NCBI GenBank assembly: GCA_021234155.1
Contig: JAJEKV010000032.1
Location: 3,118,156 to 3,182,155, forward strand
Source of the DNA: Isoetes taiwanensis
Taxonomy: Eukaryota; Streptophyta; Lycopodiopsida; Isoetales; Isoetaceae
DNA: 64,000 bases
Reading direction: 5' to 3'
Shown: one piece after another, positions 11,820 to 22,559 of the stretch
How positions within the stretch are numbered: position 1 is the first letter of the stretch
Layout: every line of letters begins with the position of its first letter
Notes under the pieces: generated by a model
Seen by the model: the letters and a program-made list of their open reading frames with translations, nothing else
The model's database searches: none
Told to the model about the DNA's origin: nothing
Made by a program: the position numbers and the translations under genes

Positions 11820-12690
11820 GCAATCGGAAGCAAAATGACCTTTGCCTTCACAATTGAAACATCTAAATTCCTTCTCACTATTGTTTGGACACTCACTCTT
11901 TTAGGTGACCAAATTGATTACATGCATAACAAGGTCCTACTTTTCCTCTTGAAAACCACCTCTTTTAGTCTTACATGCATACAAGATCTCTGAGGACTGA
12001 TGAGCTTCCTCCTGAGTAATAGTAGACTGTTCAAATTCTGTGCGTATCATTCTGATAGCATGCTCCTTGGAAGTGGCTACATTTCTGAGTAAAGTTGCCA
12101 AGTGACTATTATGAGATACTGCTCTTGCCAAAGCTAGTATTTGATACCGTTCATTCAAGATATTTCCAGCTCCCTCAAGATCTGCAATAATGGAATCAAA
12201 TCTCTCAAAAAGTCACCAAGTTATCTTTCTCAAACAATTTCATCTTCCTTAACTGTTTTTCTAGCACATCTATTTGTGAAGAACTTTTTTGTTCATAGTG
12301 CTTTATCAAATAATCCCACATTTCCTTAGGCTTCATGCCTCGAAGCTTCAGTTTTAAGGCAGTGCCTACCTTACACATGATTATGGCCTGGGCCTCCATA
12401 ATCTTAGCTTCATCTTCTGCTCCAGAACTCAGAGAAGTTGTCCTTCCAGTAGACACACCTTCACCAAGTTCCCCCCTGCACTGTGATTGAGCATTACTAC
12501 TACTAGCAGCAGGACTTGAATCACCTGAGCTAGTTGCACCCCTTACTGGACTACCATCAAACAAATACCACAATTTTTCAAACTCCAGTAAAGCTCTAAT
12601 ACTCTCCTTCCAGATTTGAAATCCTCCATCTCCTTTAAAAACTTCAATAGAGTTCAATAGATTTGCCCCGAATCTGGTTGTCATTATCAC
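11820..12690 (-). pseudogene. Copia-1 gag (capsid and zinc knuckle), frameshifted
   Basis: The start region (12690 leftwards, MIMTTRFGANLLNSIEVFKG) and the body (WKESIRALLEFEKLWYLFDG, PKEMWDYLIKHYEQKSSSQID) match the UBN2-type Gag of plant copia elements. A second block at 11937-12158 holds the C-terminal helices. A CCHC zinc knuckle, C-FN-C-EGKG-H-FASD-C, lies at 11820-11861, and a second, partial knuckle (CYACNQFGHL) precedes it. At least two frameshifts separate these blocks, so no full-length Gag can be made from this copy. Confidence 0.85.
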
Positions 12691-12708
12691 ACAGGCGTGG
12701 ATTTAGTT

Positions 12709-12738
12709 AGCTCTGATACCAATGTTAGAATCAGAGCT
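12709..12738 (-). promoter_or_regulatory. Copia-1 primer-binding site inside a hairpin
   Basis: The minus strand has TTGGTATCAGAGC immediately downstream of the LTR, complementary to the 3' end of plant initiator tRNA-Met. The nine bases AGCTCTGAT (12709-12717) pair perfectly with ATCAGAGCT (12730-12738) across a 12-nt loop, so the primer site and the LTR terminus can fold on themselves. Confidence 0.8.
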
Positions 12739-13268
12739 TGGGATTCGAACCCAAGTATGCCAAGACTCTGTCTCCTTCAAACCCCTCCCGCACCTATATT
12801 TGCATACACGCACCTGTATCTGCACTCAGCCGCATATTTTCTATGACAATCAGTCATATATATATTTTCTCATCAACCTGGATATATCCACTTGTCAAAT
12901 CGTGCATGCCCTTCATATAGAAAGTTTTTCAACTTGCCTAAATAATAGGATGCCCTGCTGTCCTTATCTTCCAGCTGTCGTTGACTTTGACCCGTTGACC
13001 AGTCAACCCAAAACCCTAAGTGGCGGGCAGGGGGTGTCTGTGTGTTTCTAGCGAGCCCAGCAACACCCGGGTAGGGTGTGCCCGCCACCTTTGACTTTGA
13101 CTTTGACTTTGACTTTGACTTTGACCTACTGCCACTGCTTCTCATAGGTCTCCCCCATTCAACTGCTTAACTTTGAATAACATGACACCATTTAACAACT
13201 CTAATCTACTGCCACTGCTTCTCATAGATTAGAATATCACATGACACATAATTTTGTCATTTCCAACA
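12723..13268 (-). repeat. Copia-1 5' LTR (right copy, 546 bp)
   Basis: This is the promoter-bearing LTR of the minus-strand element. Its U3 holds six tandem TTTGAC units (13090-13125), whose TTGAC core matches the W-box bound by WRKY factors. Its U5 end holds a T-arm-like hairpin (12737-12755) directly beside the primer-binding site. Confidence 0.95.
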
Positions 13269-13304
13269 AATACCTTAAAAAAAGACAAAAAGAAATGCGA
13301 TTAC

Positions 13305-13590
13305 CTCAGACTTGAATAGTTCCTTAAATTGGACGTTATATGACAGATTGATCTCCTCCGGATAATCTTGATCGTGCTTTTGATTCTCGCCCTCATCAAA
13401 AGAATGAGCAGACTCAGAATCAGAGTCGCTTTCCTCCTCTGAGGATGAACCGCTCAAAACAACGTGTCTTTTGAGGACGCATGGATCTTTCTTCTTACTT
13501 GCATGCTTCCTGCCTTGTCTTGACGACTCTCCTGCCCCTGACATACCTTCTGAAATGCTGCTCCTCCTTCGTGCTTTTAGGAGTTTCAAG
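13305..13590 (-). CDS. Unknown host gene, exon 2 (acidic serine-rich linker)
   Basis: The exon runs from acceptor TTTATAG at 13591 to donor GAG/GTAATC at 13305. It starts by completing a codon left open by exon 1 (phase 2) and ends in phase 0, in agreement with both neighbours. The peptide has a basic stretch (KLLKARRRSSIS and RQGRKHASKKKD) followed by an acidic serine tract (SGSSSEEESDSDSESAHSFDEGEN), a composition common in nuclear proteins. No catalytic motif is visible. The matching phases on both sides are the main evidence that this is a real exon and that the copia element lies in an intron. Confidence 0.6.
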
Positions 13591-14351
13591 CTATAAAATG
13601 ACAAGAAAGATTAACGAATATACAAGCAATGTAAGTACAAAAAAAACCATACAAAAAAAAAATCCGAAATGCATGTTATTGCCACAGTCTAACACACTAT
13701 TCCAAAGCATACGACTCTGATTCCAAAGTTTTAACAATACAGGAATATTCAAATGGAGAATTCCAATGGGACTGTTTACAGAAAAGGAAGAATCTGGAGG
13801 CTTTGTTTACAAAAATATGAAGAATCTGAAGGAACAATAGATCAGGCCTTAATGAGCTGCCAAGCTGCTGTAAGCACTATTCCCTGTGATGTAGAATCAA
13901 AGATTAACAATGTCGCTTTGTCGAAGACCCTATTAGAAACGGTCCAACACCATATTCTTTGACAAATGCAAATATTTACACTACAAAGCACCAGCGAGAC
14001 GACCCCTCGCAAACAAAACAATAGTTGGAAAAATGTTGATTTATGAAAAAACGAAACCTCAAGAACCTAGACAAAAGGGGAAAGCGATTCAACACCAAAG
14101 CCACAGCCTTCAACAAAACAGACTGTGAGCATCATAATTACAATAAGCATCCACCAGAAATTTTATCCTACTGTACTTCAAATGGACAGCCACATAAGAC
14201 CACCAATCAAATATAACACATCGTTTAGAGAATAAAGTATGGACTGTTTGATAAAGAAAGGCAAGGATTCACACCTGGACATTTGGGCTTTGGCCTTTTT
14301 TCTTTGTAACGGCGATGAAATCGAAACACTAACAAATATAAAGAATCTTAC

Positions 14352-14585
14352 TTGTCAACTAAGATGTCTCTTTCTTGTTGTTCTTCGTTATTTCCAGGTT
14401 CCCTTTGCCTGATTTCAAGACTTCTCCTTACACGTTTCTCCATTTCATCAAAGAAATCTTGATAGATTTCACTAGGCATATTACCAAAAAATGTGGCCAT
14501 TCTTTCCTCTCTAGCATGGTCATCATTTTACTTTACCCGTTACGGAAGCATGGGCTTTGCCCTTACCTTTGTCTTGTCCACCCAT
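14352..14585 (-). CDS. Unknown host gene, exon 1 (start codon; 1-nt frameshift)
   Basis: The ATG at 14585 opens MGGQDKGKGKAHASVTGKVK, then hits stops. In another frame the sequence continues at once as NDDHAREERMATFFGNMPSE and stays open to the donor at 14352 (GACAA/GTAAGA). Adding one A to the AAAA run near 14525 would join the two frames, so a single-base homopolymer deletion (real or an assembly error) is likely. The exon ends in phase 2 and joins exon 2 in frame. It is lysine/glycine rich at the N terminus, then charged and helical. Function is unknown. An upstream exon (14665-14891) looks like 5' UTR. Confidence 0.5.
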
Positions 14586-14664
14586 TAACCGAGACAATAT
14601 AACCAAAGCTTAAAATGGAAACTTTTCCACAATTAATCGTAGTGTAGGTGCCATAGAATCTTAC

Positions 14665-14891
14665 TGGATTGGAGGAACTTGGTGGAGAGCGAGCGCTAGA
14701 TGGCCGACGAAGCACAAGAGGAGAGACGCTGATTCTGGAGAGGCCGATTCTGATACTGATCGAAATTTGGCGCCAGGTTGATTTCTAATCTTGGCATTCT
14801 TATCATTTTCGGTGGGTTCATAGATTCGATCGATTCCTCCCATCAAGCCTGGTCGGTGAATTCGTTTTTGTGACATCCGGTATTCTTTCAA
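14665..14891 (-). other. Probable 5' UTR exon of the unknown host gene
   Basis: A donor (CCA/GTAAGA at 14665/14664) and an acceptor 14 nt or so before the exon-1 ATG region (CATTTTAAG, about 14608) frame a short intron inside the leader. The sequence holds an open stretch of 76 codons without recognisable domains, so it may also be an alternative N terminus. The transcription start is not located. Upstream (14.9-15.0 kb) is a tandem repeat and AT-rich DNA. Confidence 0.35.
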
Positions 14892-14996
14892 TAGTCTAGA
14901 AAAACCATTAAGCCCTTAAAAAAAACCCTAAACCTTCAATAGTCTAGAAAAACCATTAAGCCCTTAAAAAAAAACCCTAAGCCCTTAATAGAAAAA
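14887..14996. repeat. Tandem repeat, two units of about 49 bp
   Basis: The phrase TCAATAGTCTAGAAAAACC... followed by AAGCCCTTAAAAAAAACCCTA occurs twice in a row. It lies just upstream of the 5' UTR exon of the unknown minus-strand gene, so it is in its presumed promoter region. Confidence 0.8.
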
Positions 14997-14999
14997 TGT

Positions 15000-15837
15000 A
15001 AAATATAGGTTTGGGCTGGTCTGAACCATTGGATATCCTAAGTTTTTTTAATTTAAAGTTAAAAAACATTGCTAGAGTTTAATTTGTTAAATCTTCAATT
15101 CCTTGTTGCATGTTGGCATTCATTCATTTTCCATGTTACTAGGTCTATATTAGCATATTAACCATCATTCAATTAAATTGGGATTATGTCTGGTCCAAAA
15201 TCGCGCCGAATAGGCTTATTATAGGCCATTTTAGCTATATAACCATGTGTTGAATTTGATGAAACTTGTAAAATATGATGGAATTTAACCTAAAAATTTT
15301 ATGTTTTGGCAACATAAAAACCTAAAAATTGCATATTTTAAACACAATTATCATAACCCTTGAAATTTGTAGAAATAAAATAACAAGTATATTTGAATAA
15401 CTAACCGCAAGAAAGTCCTTATTTTCGAATGAAAATCGCTTTGGCCGATTTTGTGGACATAAACATACTACATTTATCTTTGATTCAACTCAAATATTTA
15501 TACAAACAATAAAATTTATGTCCTACAAAATGGTCAAAAGCAGACGATTTTACAAGCGTGAAGAGTCTTTATAATGCTCCGATCGCGATTTTATCCTGCC
15601 CAAAATACTTAAAATGTCCTACAAAATAGTTAAAAAAAATCAGTTTTAGAGGAAAATAATAACAAAAACATCCTACAAAAAACAGTTAAAAGAACAACTT
15701 TTATGGAAAAAGTAAATACAAAATCGCGCCGGGCGCCGATTTAACAAGGACAATCACTCTCAAATGTCCTTAAAATGTCCAAAAATGACAAAAAATAAGG
15801 AATAGGCTAACCTCAAATCGCGCGCCGTTTCATTTTC

Positions 15838-15883
<46 letters not shown>

Positions 15884-16880
15884 CGTCGGCTCACCTCAAA
15901 TCGCGCCCGGTAGCGATTTCAACTATGGGCTCTTCACAAAACCACGCAACATCACGAAATTGAGCAAATTTTAATCACGCAACATCACGAAATTGAGCAA
16001 ATTTCTGCTTTGATCTTGAAATTAGCGGTGTAACACTTCAAAGTAGGTCGGTTTTGACAGCTTAGATCATGCCCAACCCCAAAGCCCCTTCAATAATTGT
16101 GATTTTGAGCATTTTGGGCTGATTCAACATCGAATTTGTATTGCGCGACAGCAGCAAGTGAATCAAGTCAAAATTACAAGGGCTTCTCTCCAGCAATCTG
16201 GACTATTACCATCCTGCCGAGTCTACCTAGCAATAGCGAGAGTAATATCTAGAAGAGATAACGGATGAGATATTGGTAGTATACCTAGCGATATCCGAAA
16301 GAGATAACAGTATTGTATTGTTGCGTGCGGGTTTGCTCCAAGTGCTTCATCCATCCAGTGTTCCATCCGCCCGATTATCCCAAGCGCTCCACATTCTGAT
16401 TCGATGTGGAAAAGCTCGATGGAAAACCCCGTGGAAAAGCTTCGATGTGGAAAGCCCGTGGAAAACCTACCCGATATGGTAAAAGAGGCGTGGACCTCTT
16501 TGTTGAGAAACGAAGAAACACAAAAATAAAAAAAACCGGAGCAACTAAAAGCGAGGAGGGAGTAAAAGAAAAGGGATGGGCGGAATTTAGAGGAGGGAAA
16601 AAATAAGGAGAGGGAGCAAAAGAATAGGAGACAAAAAAAAAAAAAACGGACGGAGAATCTGAAAATTGAAAATTGAAAACGAAAACAAGAAAGGCGGATG
16701 GAGAGAAAAACAAAAAATGGCGGATGGAATAAAAAAAAAAAACGCGGACGGAAAAAAGTACCAAAATTAAGACATATTCTCAATTTTTTTGAATGATGGT
16801 TTATTGCACCTTCTTATCACGTTTATACTTTTGTTGGCATTTTCACGGTTGTTTTCTCACTATGAATGATAGTGGCAACA
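15000..16880. other. Gene-free AT-rich spacer with short repeats and a 43-bp poly(T)
   Basis: I see no gene here. The stretch contains a poly(T) run at 15841-15883, a 31-bp tandem duplication at about 15943-16003 (ACGCAACATCACGAAATTG twice), recurring ATCGCG(C)C and GGCGCGATT-like motifs, and a purine-rich block at 16500-16760 with repeats of CGATGTGGAAAAGC. Long open frames at 16.2-16.8 kb are low-complexity readings of that block. Confidence 0.6.
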
Positions 16881-17341
16881 CCAACACTAGTAGCGAAATG
16901 ATTATTTACCGTGTCGTGCATCCTCGTCTTCATCTTCCTCTTCATCTTCGGGCCTTTTATCGCCTCGGATGAAGACACGTAAAAGACCTAGAAATGATCC
17001 CGCTTGAGGCATTGTACCTCGGTCGTAAAAGTTGTTGGTGCAATACATGTCGTGGTAGTCTTTGCCGCTCTTATCATGTTCGTCAAGAACATGAGGCAAG
17101 ATATGGCATGTGGCAAAATAGGCCACAACAAAGTGACGAAGAATGTCGGCTTGAGCAAGAAGCCAATGAGGTATGCTACATATACTTTCTCAATAGAATA
17201 GAAAACAGTGACCGATGTATTGAACAACTTTTGTTTAGTTGGCACATGCATTTGATTTTTTCAATTCTTTGCAGTTTATTATGTCAGGAAAAAATACTTT
17301 ATGCTAGCTGATGAAGAACCTAGATGTAGTGTTATCAACTC

Positions 17342-19728
17342 AGTAGAGGGAGCACAAAATTCTAGTATTTGCCTGAAGAGCATCATGCACGTGGGCGTGA
17401 GGTGATGCCGCCACCAAAACGTTGGACAAGTAGGGATTGGCTGGATGCTTGGCAGAATGCAAACCCAAATTTGGATTACTTGGCCAATGCCGGAGAAAGC
17501 AATACAAATCTCCCACCTGGAATGAAACGTTTATCTATATTTTATCGATTAGAGTACTGGGCAGACTTCGAAGTCGTGCATTTACTGGATCCTATGCATA
17601 TATTCAAGAACATTGCACACTCTCTTTGGAGGCATCTAACTGGTGAATGGGAAACAATAGGAGCTAGAGAGGACCTTAAGGAAAGAGGAATAAGAAGAGA
17701 TTTATAGCTAAATGAGAGGGCTGGCAGAGGAACCACGTGGAAAAAGGGACCTTGGGTGTTAGAGAAACAACAACTTGCAATAGTGCATAAGAGAATACAA
17801 AAAAGTCGAACACCGACTGGATATGGTGCATCCCTAAGAAAAGCGTTTACAAAAGATGGAGATCTTAGTGGGCTGAAAACACACGATTGGCACAAATTTC
17901 TTCAGATAATTTATTCTACACTTTTAATGATTAGAATTACATAGTTACACGCGATGAACTATTGTTTGTTGTTGTAGCATATTCTTCCATGCGTCATTGG
18001 AAACTATTTAACACCGGCAATAAGGAGTATCATATACCGATTAGGAAAATTCGTGAGATGGGTATCCTCAAAGGAAATTGATGTCTCTGAGATTACAAAG
18101 ATGGAGGAGGAAGCTATTTTACTTTTATGTGATATTGAAAAGGAGTTCCCTACTAGCTTCTTAGATCTACAAGTATGACATTATTCTTAACCCCATTTTT
18201 TTCCATGTTGACATGCATATATTTTGCTAACTAATGAGATGAGATGATGACATTGATGTAGGTGCACTTATTAATACACATTCCAAATGAGATTAAATTA
18301 GCTGGACCTGCCCCTGCACGATGGATATTCTTCCTCGAGCGTTATATGAAGGTGCTCAAAGGATTTGTACGCCAAATGGCTAAGCCAGAAGGGTGTATGG
18401 CCGAAGGTCATCTCATACAAGAAACTCTTTTCTTCTTGAATGATGTGACCATTGCATGCAATCCGGATGGCCTTAAAATGTGGGAGGAAAAAGAGGCGGA
18501 TGAGATTATATCGGAAGTTTTACAAGGCAATGGTGTGGAGCAGAATCTAACTGATGAAATGTTTCGTTCTGTAAATGCCTTCATCATAAATAACACAACA
18601 ACTTTGCAACCTTGGCGAGACATGTATGAACGTGCAAAGGAGGAAGCACGAAGGAATGCCTCACACAGACGTGGTTTAACAATTGAACAATGTGCTTTGA
18701 CAGATACCATGACCAATGATTGGTTATTAGCCCGTATGGATGATGATTACGAGATTGCTATTGGATGCAATAAAAAGGTATGAAATGAAAGTATTTATTT
18801 TCTTTCATCAAAAAATCATATATTGGAAAATATAATAAGTTTGGAAAACTTGATTTTGCTAATTACACTTTTGTTATTTAGGCGCGATTTCATACATCTA
18901 TGTGGGCTTACGGACAACACTTTCATTATCGAAGAGGTGTTGATAAACATAGAGTTACTTTTGACTCGAATCATGGCACACTTTGAGCAAAAAGAGTCAA
19001 ACAAGCAAGAGGGATCGTAACCTTATTGATGGTGAATTATACTATGTTGGAACCATATCCAATATCATTGAGTTAAACTATCGGACATTTCATGTAAATG
19101 TCTTGAAAGCAAAGTGGTTCAGAGTTGTTTATAGAGGTCGTGGAAGAACAATAAAAACACATGCTTCTGGATTTATGGAGATTGACTCCACAAAAGTGCT
19201 AGCGGATATGGATGAGCCATTTGTTTTTCTAAATAAAGTTGAGCAAGTCTTCTTTCATCCAGATCCTGACAATAATGATTGGTGGATCGTTATACATTCT
19301 CAACCTAGATCCCATCGTGTGATTGGAAATCCTGCAATTGAAGACAACATTGAGCCAATATCTGATGATGAAGATCGGCAACCGGAGCATATAGCGGAGA
19401 AAAGATCGAAGGCAATACTACACCTACATGGGATAATGAAGGTGCAAATGATTTATTACCTCAACCATCAGATATTAATGATGATATAAATGAAGGAGAT
19501 ACTGATTTTATTTTTCGACCTCCAATGATGAATTCTCCTCCACGAGATGAGGCTGGAAGCAGTGGGCAACTAAGTGATAATGGCATTAGTGATGACTACA
19601 TTGAAGACGAAGAAGTTCCAAGCATCGCTTCACGTTCTAATTTGCGTACAAATTTGTGCTTGCATTCGGATGATGATGAGTTGGACAATATTGAGCATGA
19701 TATTGAAGACCAGTTCAATGCTTTATAA
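17342..19728 (+). pseudogene. TNP2-like CACTA transposase, four exons, broken
   Basis: Exon pieces: 17342-17905 (PPPKRWTSRDWLDAWQN, LDPMHIFKNIAHSLWRHLTG, GLKTHDWHKFLQ), 17978-18172 (LPCVIGNYLTPAIRSIIYRL), 18262-18777 (HIPNEIKLAGPAPARWIFFL, MKVLKGFVRQMAKPEGCMAE; DUF4218-like) and 18882-19728 (ELYYVGTISNIIELNYRTFH; DUF4216-like, acidic tail). This order is standard for CACTA transposases. Breaks: an in-frame TAG at 17705-17707, a donor AT instead of GT after 17905, and a 1-nt shift near 18985. The N-terminal half of the transposase is missing or unrecognisable upstream of 17342. Confidence 0.85.
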
Positions 19729-20179
19729 CAATTATGTTGAATATTATGTAAAAGTCTGCTCTAAATTGCTTTTCTTGTAGTTTATTTAGTTGTATAACAC
19801 CTAAGAATATATATGCATATGTTTATAATTTCGGAACTTGTAAATGATAGGCTAGCAATGCTCCCAAGTTGGAAGGTATCCCTATTTATCTTCTTGAACT
19901 GCCCTTTTAAGGCGAGATGCTTTTCATTTTCCAAAGCTTCTGCAAGATCATTTGTAGAATGCACTAATAGTTTGTAATAAGGTGTGCATAGTATGGTGTG
20001 CATTGAGGTTGAAGTCAAGGTCTAATAGGGTATGCATAGTATGGTGTGCCAGTCTAATTGAATATCATAAAATGTTTATTTGCAATGTTGTTTTCCTCAT
20101 ACTTTCTAGTGGCACATTTGTGTCAGACTTAGCCCCTTTTGCGTCAAGATGTCTATGCATTTCTAATTCGCAATGTCAC

Positions 20180-20651
20180 TGTATTGACACTTCTTTAACG
20201 CAATCATGATACGTAAGTCACAATATATAATAGAAAGTCGATATAAAATTGTCGATGTGTCTGACACTGTAAAATGACATAAACGTTTTACAAAAAGTGA
20301 CAAGAAGCTATCATAAAATGTGACACAAAAGCATGACAAAATTGACTTAAAACTTTAGAACTAGCGATGTTATAGTGCACGTAAACTTATTGTTATTCTT
20401 GACTTAAATTATGTCACAATCCTTTCACAATACATGATGTAATCGTCATTACAAATGCTAACGAAAAAGTAATAAAATTTTGACACAAATATGTGACAAA
20501 AAAGGACGTTGTTGTTGACACAACTACACTGACACAAGTATTGACGCAATCAAATTAATTTGTGTCACTTTCAAGCTTCTGACACAAATCTGACGAACCT
20601 TAGAAGGTAGTGACGCAGGGCTTGACAAAAAACGCCTATCCTCTTGTAGTG
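20180..20651 (+). repeat. CACTA right subterminal repeats and terminal inverted repeat
   Basis: Many copies of TGACACAA and GTGACAAAA in both orientations precede the terminal TCCTCTTGTAGTG. Such clustered 8-10 bp repeats are the binding sites of the element's accessory protein in known CACTA families. The exact end is 20651. Confidence 0.7.
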
Positions 20652-21330
20652 ATTGGAGAGATATCAAGGGGAATCAATGATCAAGCAAAAGGGGCGGACT
20701 ATTTTGTACAAAAAGACCATAGATAATATCCGTATGATAATTCATATAATCTAATTAAAGGCAAGGAGATATTTTGAGAAAAAAGCAACTGCCTGCTAAA
20801 AAAGGCTAAAGTCGAAGAGATCTCTTTAAGTAAAACCGAAACTTCAGTTGGACATATCTCGGCAACCAGAGGTCGAATTGCAGCGACCTTTACATCATTG
20901 GAACCGACTCGGAGTCTAGTTTCCGAATTGGGGCGGCACATATCCTAGTTCATCTGTATAAGGGAGTAATGGCCTAAAAGGTGACAGGGGGTCACAAATT
21001 ACGCCATATAGCGACTTCCACGTGACCGCAATTACTTTTATGATGTGTGGCTACGTGGAGTAGCTAGACTAGCCCGAGGACCAATAAGCCGATATTGTCT
21101 TTGCCCAATGGTCTACGCTGAGTAGCCGATATTGTTTGCTCATGGTCTACGCGAGTAGCCGACATCGCTTTTCTCGAGCGGTTGCATTGCCATAACCCTG
21201 TGGAACCGGTTGGGTGGTTAACCGTGTTCTTCATTGTATTTGTTTGAGATATATGATAATTGGATCTTCATCTTCAAATAAGATGCTGTTGTTCAGTTGT
21301 TTACCTTCCCATAAACAATGAATCGTATCA
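20650..21330 (+). repeat. TRIM/LARD 5' LTR (681 bp)
   Basis: It matches 22560-23211 over its length, with scattered substitutions and a 33-bp insertion or deletion around 20925-20960. Its first two bases coincide with the last two bases of the CACTA terminus. Within it, TGGTCTACGC..GTAGCC occurs three times (about 21108-21165). Confidence 0.9.
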
Positions 21331-22090
21331 AGTGGTATCAGAGCGGAAGTTTACGATTCTTCTGGGAATCTATGGGCTATGGAAACATCATTGGGATTTG
21401 AATTCCTACTTTTGATTTGAATCAAAGAAGATGGAACTAGTGGTGGTATTATACTCTAAGGCTGCGACACACCAAGAATCTTGCAAGTTTGTGCTGCAAG
21501 TATAGTTGGGTTAAACTCCGTCAAAAGGTGTGTCGGGGGCCAAGTATATGAGTGAAGTGGCGAATCCTTGGCGAATCCTTGGAGCGTGGCGTCCAAGTAA
21601 GGAGGATTCGACGACCATCACCGAAAGTGAAGCCGAGCATCGATGAGCGCAGCAAAAAGCTCGGTGCTTTCGTGGAGAATGCTCGGGCGTGTGGGGACCG
21701 ACTTTGTTGAGAACGAAGTTCCCATTATTGGGGAAATTTCTATGATCCTTTGGGGGATTATGGAATAAATAAAAGCATCTTGCTTGGGATTGCAGAGTCA
21801 GATCGTGGTGATCTGAGAGACTGATTGGCCATGGGGGTCATTTATATAAATATTTGACTTGGAAAGTCATCTATATTAACACTTGACCTTAATTGCAGGT
21901 TTGCTTAGTGATAAGCGCTGGGAAGGAACTTTACGGACAAGCTGTCAAGGATATGGATGCTAAAATTTAGATGCAGAATCTCAAATTATTTCCTATGGGA
22001 CAGACTTATGGGTAAAAGTTCGTAAGTTGATTTTCTTTATGCGGAATAGAGAATAAGAATTTTATTTCTTGTGTGTACCCATGGTGGATT

Positions 22091-22275
22091 GGTATCGTGG
22101 AGATACAATCAAGTAGTACTGCGGAGGTACGAAAGATATTAAAGCACCGCGGAGGTACAAGGATATATCGTACTGCGGAAGTACGCGGATATCCATAACT
22201 ACTTCTAGAGTTTTGCAGGAATTGAAAGAATGGAAACACGGAGATTCCAATGGGTATAAGGTACTGTGGAAGTAC
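22091..22275 (+). repeat. Five hairpin-like GGTAC(T/C)GCGGAGGTAC repeats in the TRIM internal region
   Basis: The motif GTAC-TGCGGAG-GTAC and its variants occur at about 22091, 22116, 22143, 22169 and 22260. Each has self-complementary GTAC arms, so each can form a small hairpin. Nothing else in the internal domain is structured this way. The role is unknown. Confidence 0.6.
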
Positions 22276-22559
22276 AATAACTTATATAACCATTCTTGAG
22301 TTCGCAGGGTCTAAGAATTCCCAGGTGCACGTTGATGTGGAACAACCGCCTTGAGAAGGGATGGCCCAACTTAGAGCAAGCTTGGACGATCGCGGACGAT
22401 CTCTTTTTTTGAGAAGGGATGGACTGATACGGAGTCATAGTCTGTATCATAGCACGGGGGAGTGGTCCACGGTGTTAGGGTTATGGGGGCATGGCAAAAT
22501 ATGGCAAAGTTGTGGAACTATGGCAAGGTTGTGATATCTAGGATGGGGTCGAGAACCAT

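Larger units (their letters stand above)
351..13268 (-). mobile_element. Ty1/copia LTR retrotransposon with nested DNA transposon
   Basis: Two near-identical LTRs (351-878 and 12723-13268) are flanked by the 5-bp target duplication AATAC (346-350 and 13269-13273). The minus strand reads TG...CA ends, then primer-binding site TTGGTATCAGAGC next to the right LTR, then gag with a CCHC knuckle, integrase, reverse transcriptase and RNase H, and a purine tract (AAGGGGGA) before the left LTR. The gene order integrase before RT identifies copia. It lies in intron 2 of a host gene in the same orientation. The integrase gene is split by a 7.5 kb DNA transposon, which explains the 12.9 kb length. Coding blocks carry several frameshifts, although the LTRs differ by only one substitution and an 18-bp repeat-number change. 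Confidence 0.95.
17342..20651 (+). mobile_element. CACTA (En/Spm) transposon remnant, right end present
   Basis: A TNP2-type transposase gene with introns (17342-19728) is followed by a subterminal region rich in TGACACAA / TTGTGTCA (about 20180-20640). The element ends CCTCTTGTAGTG (20640-20651), the complement of the canonical CACTACAAGAGG. I could not find a matching left CACTACAAGAG terminus, so the left limit given is only the start of recognisable coding sequence. The right end is fused directly to the LTR of the next element. Confidence 0.8.

Noticed and set aside
16223-16783. A 186-codon Phe/Ser-rich minus-strand open frame that looks like a membrane protein
   Set aside because: It is a low-complexity reading of a purine-rich block, and an overlapping frame gives a similar composition.
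16858-16880. CACTATGAATGATAGTG as the left end of the CACTA element
   Set aside because: It is a local palindrome and does not match the element's right terminus CACTACAAGAGG.
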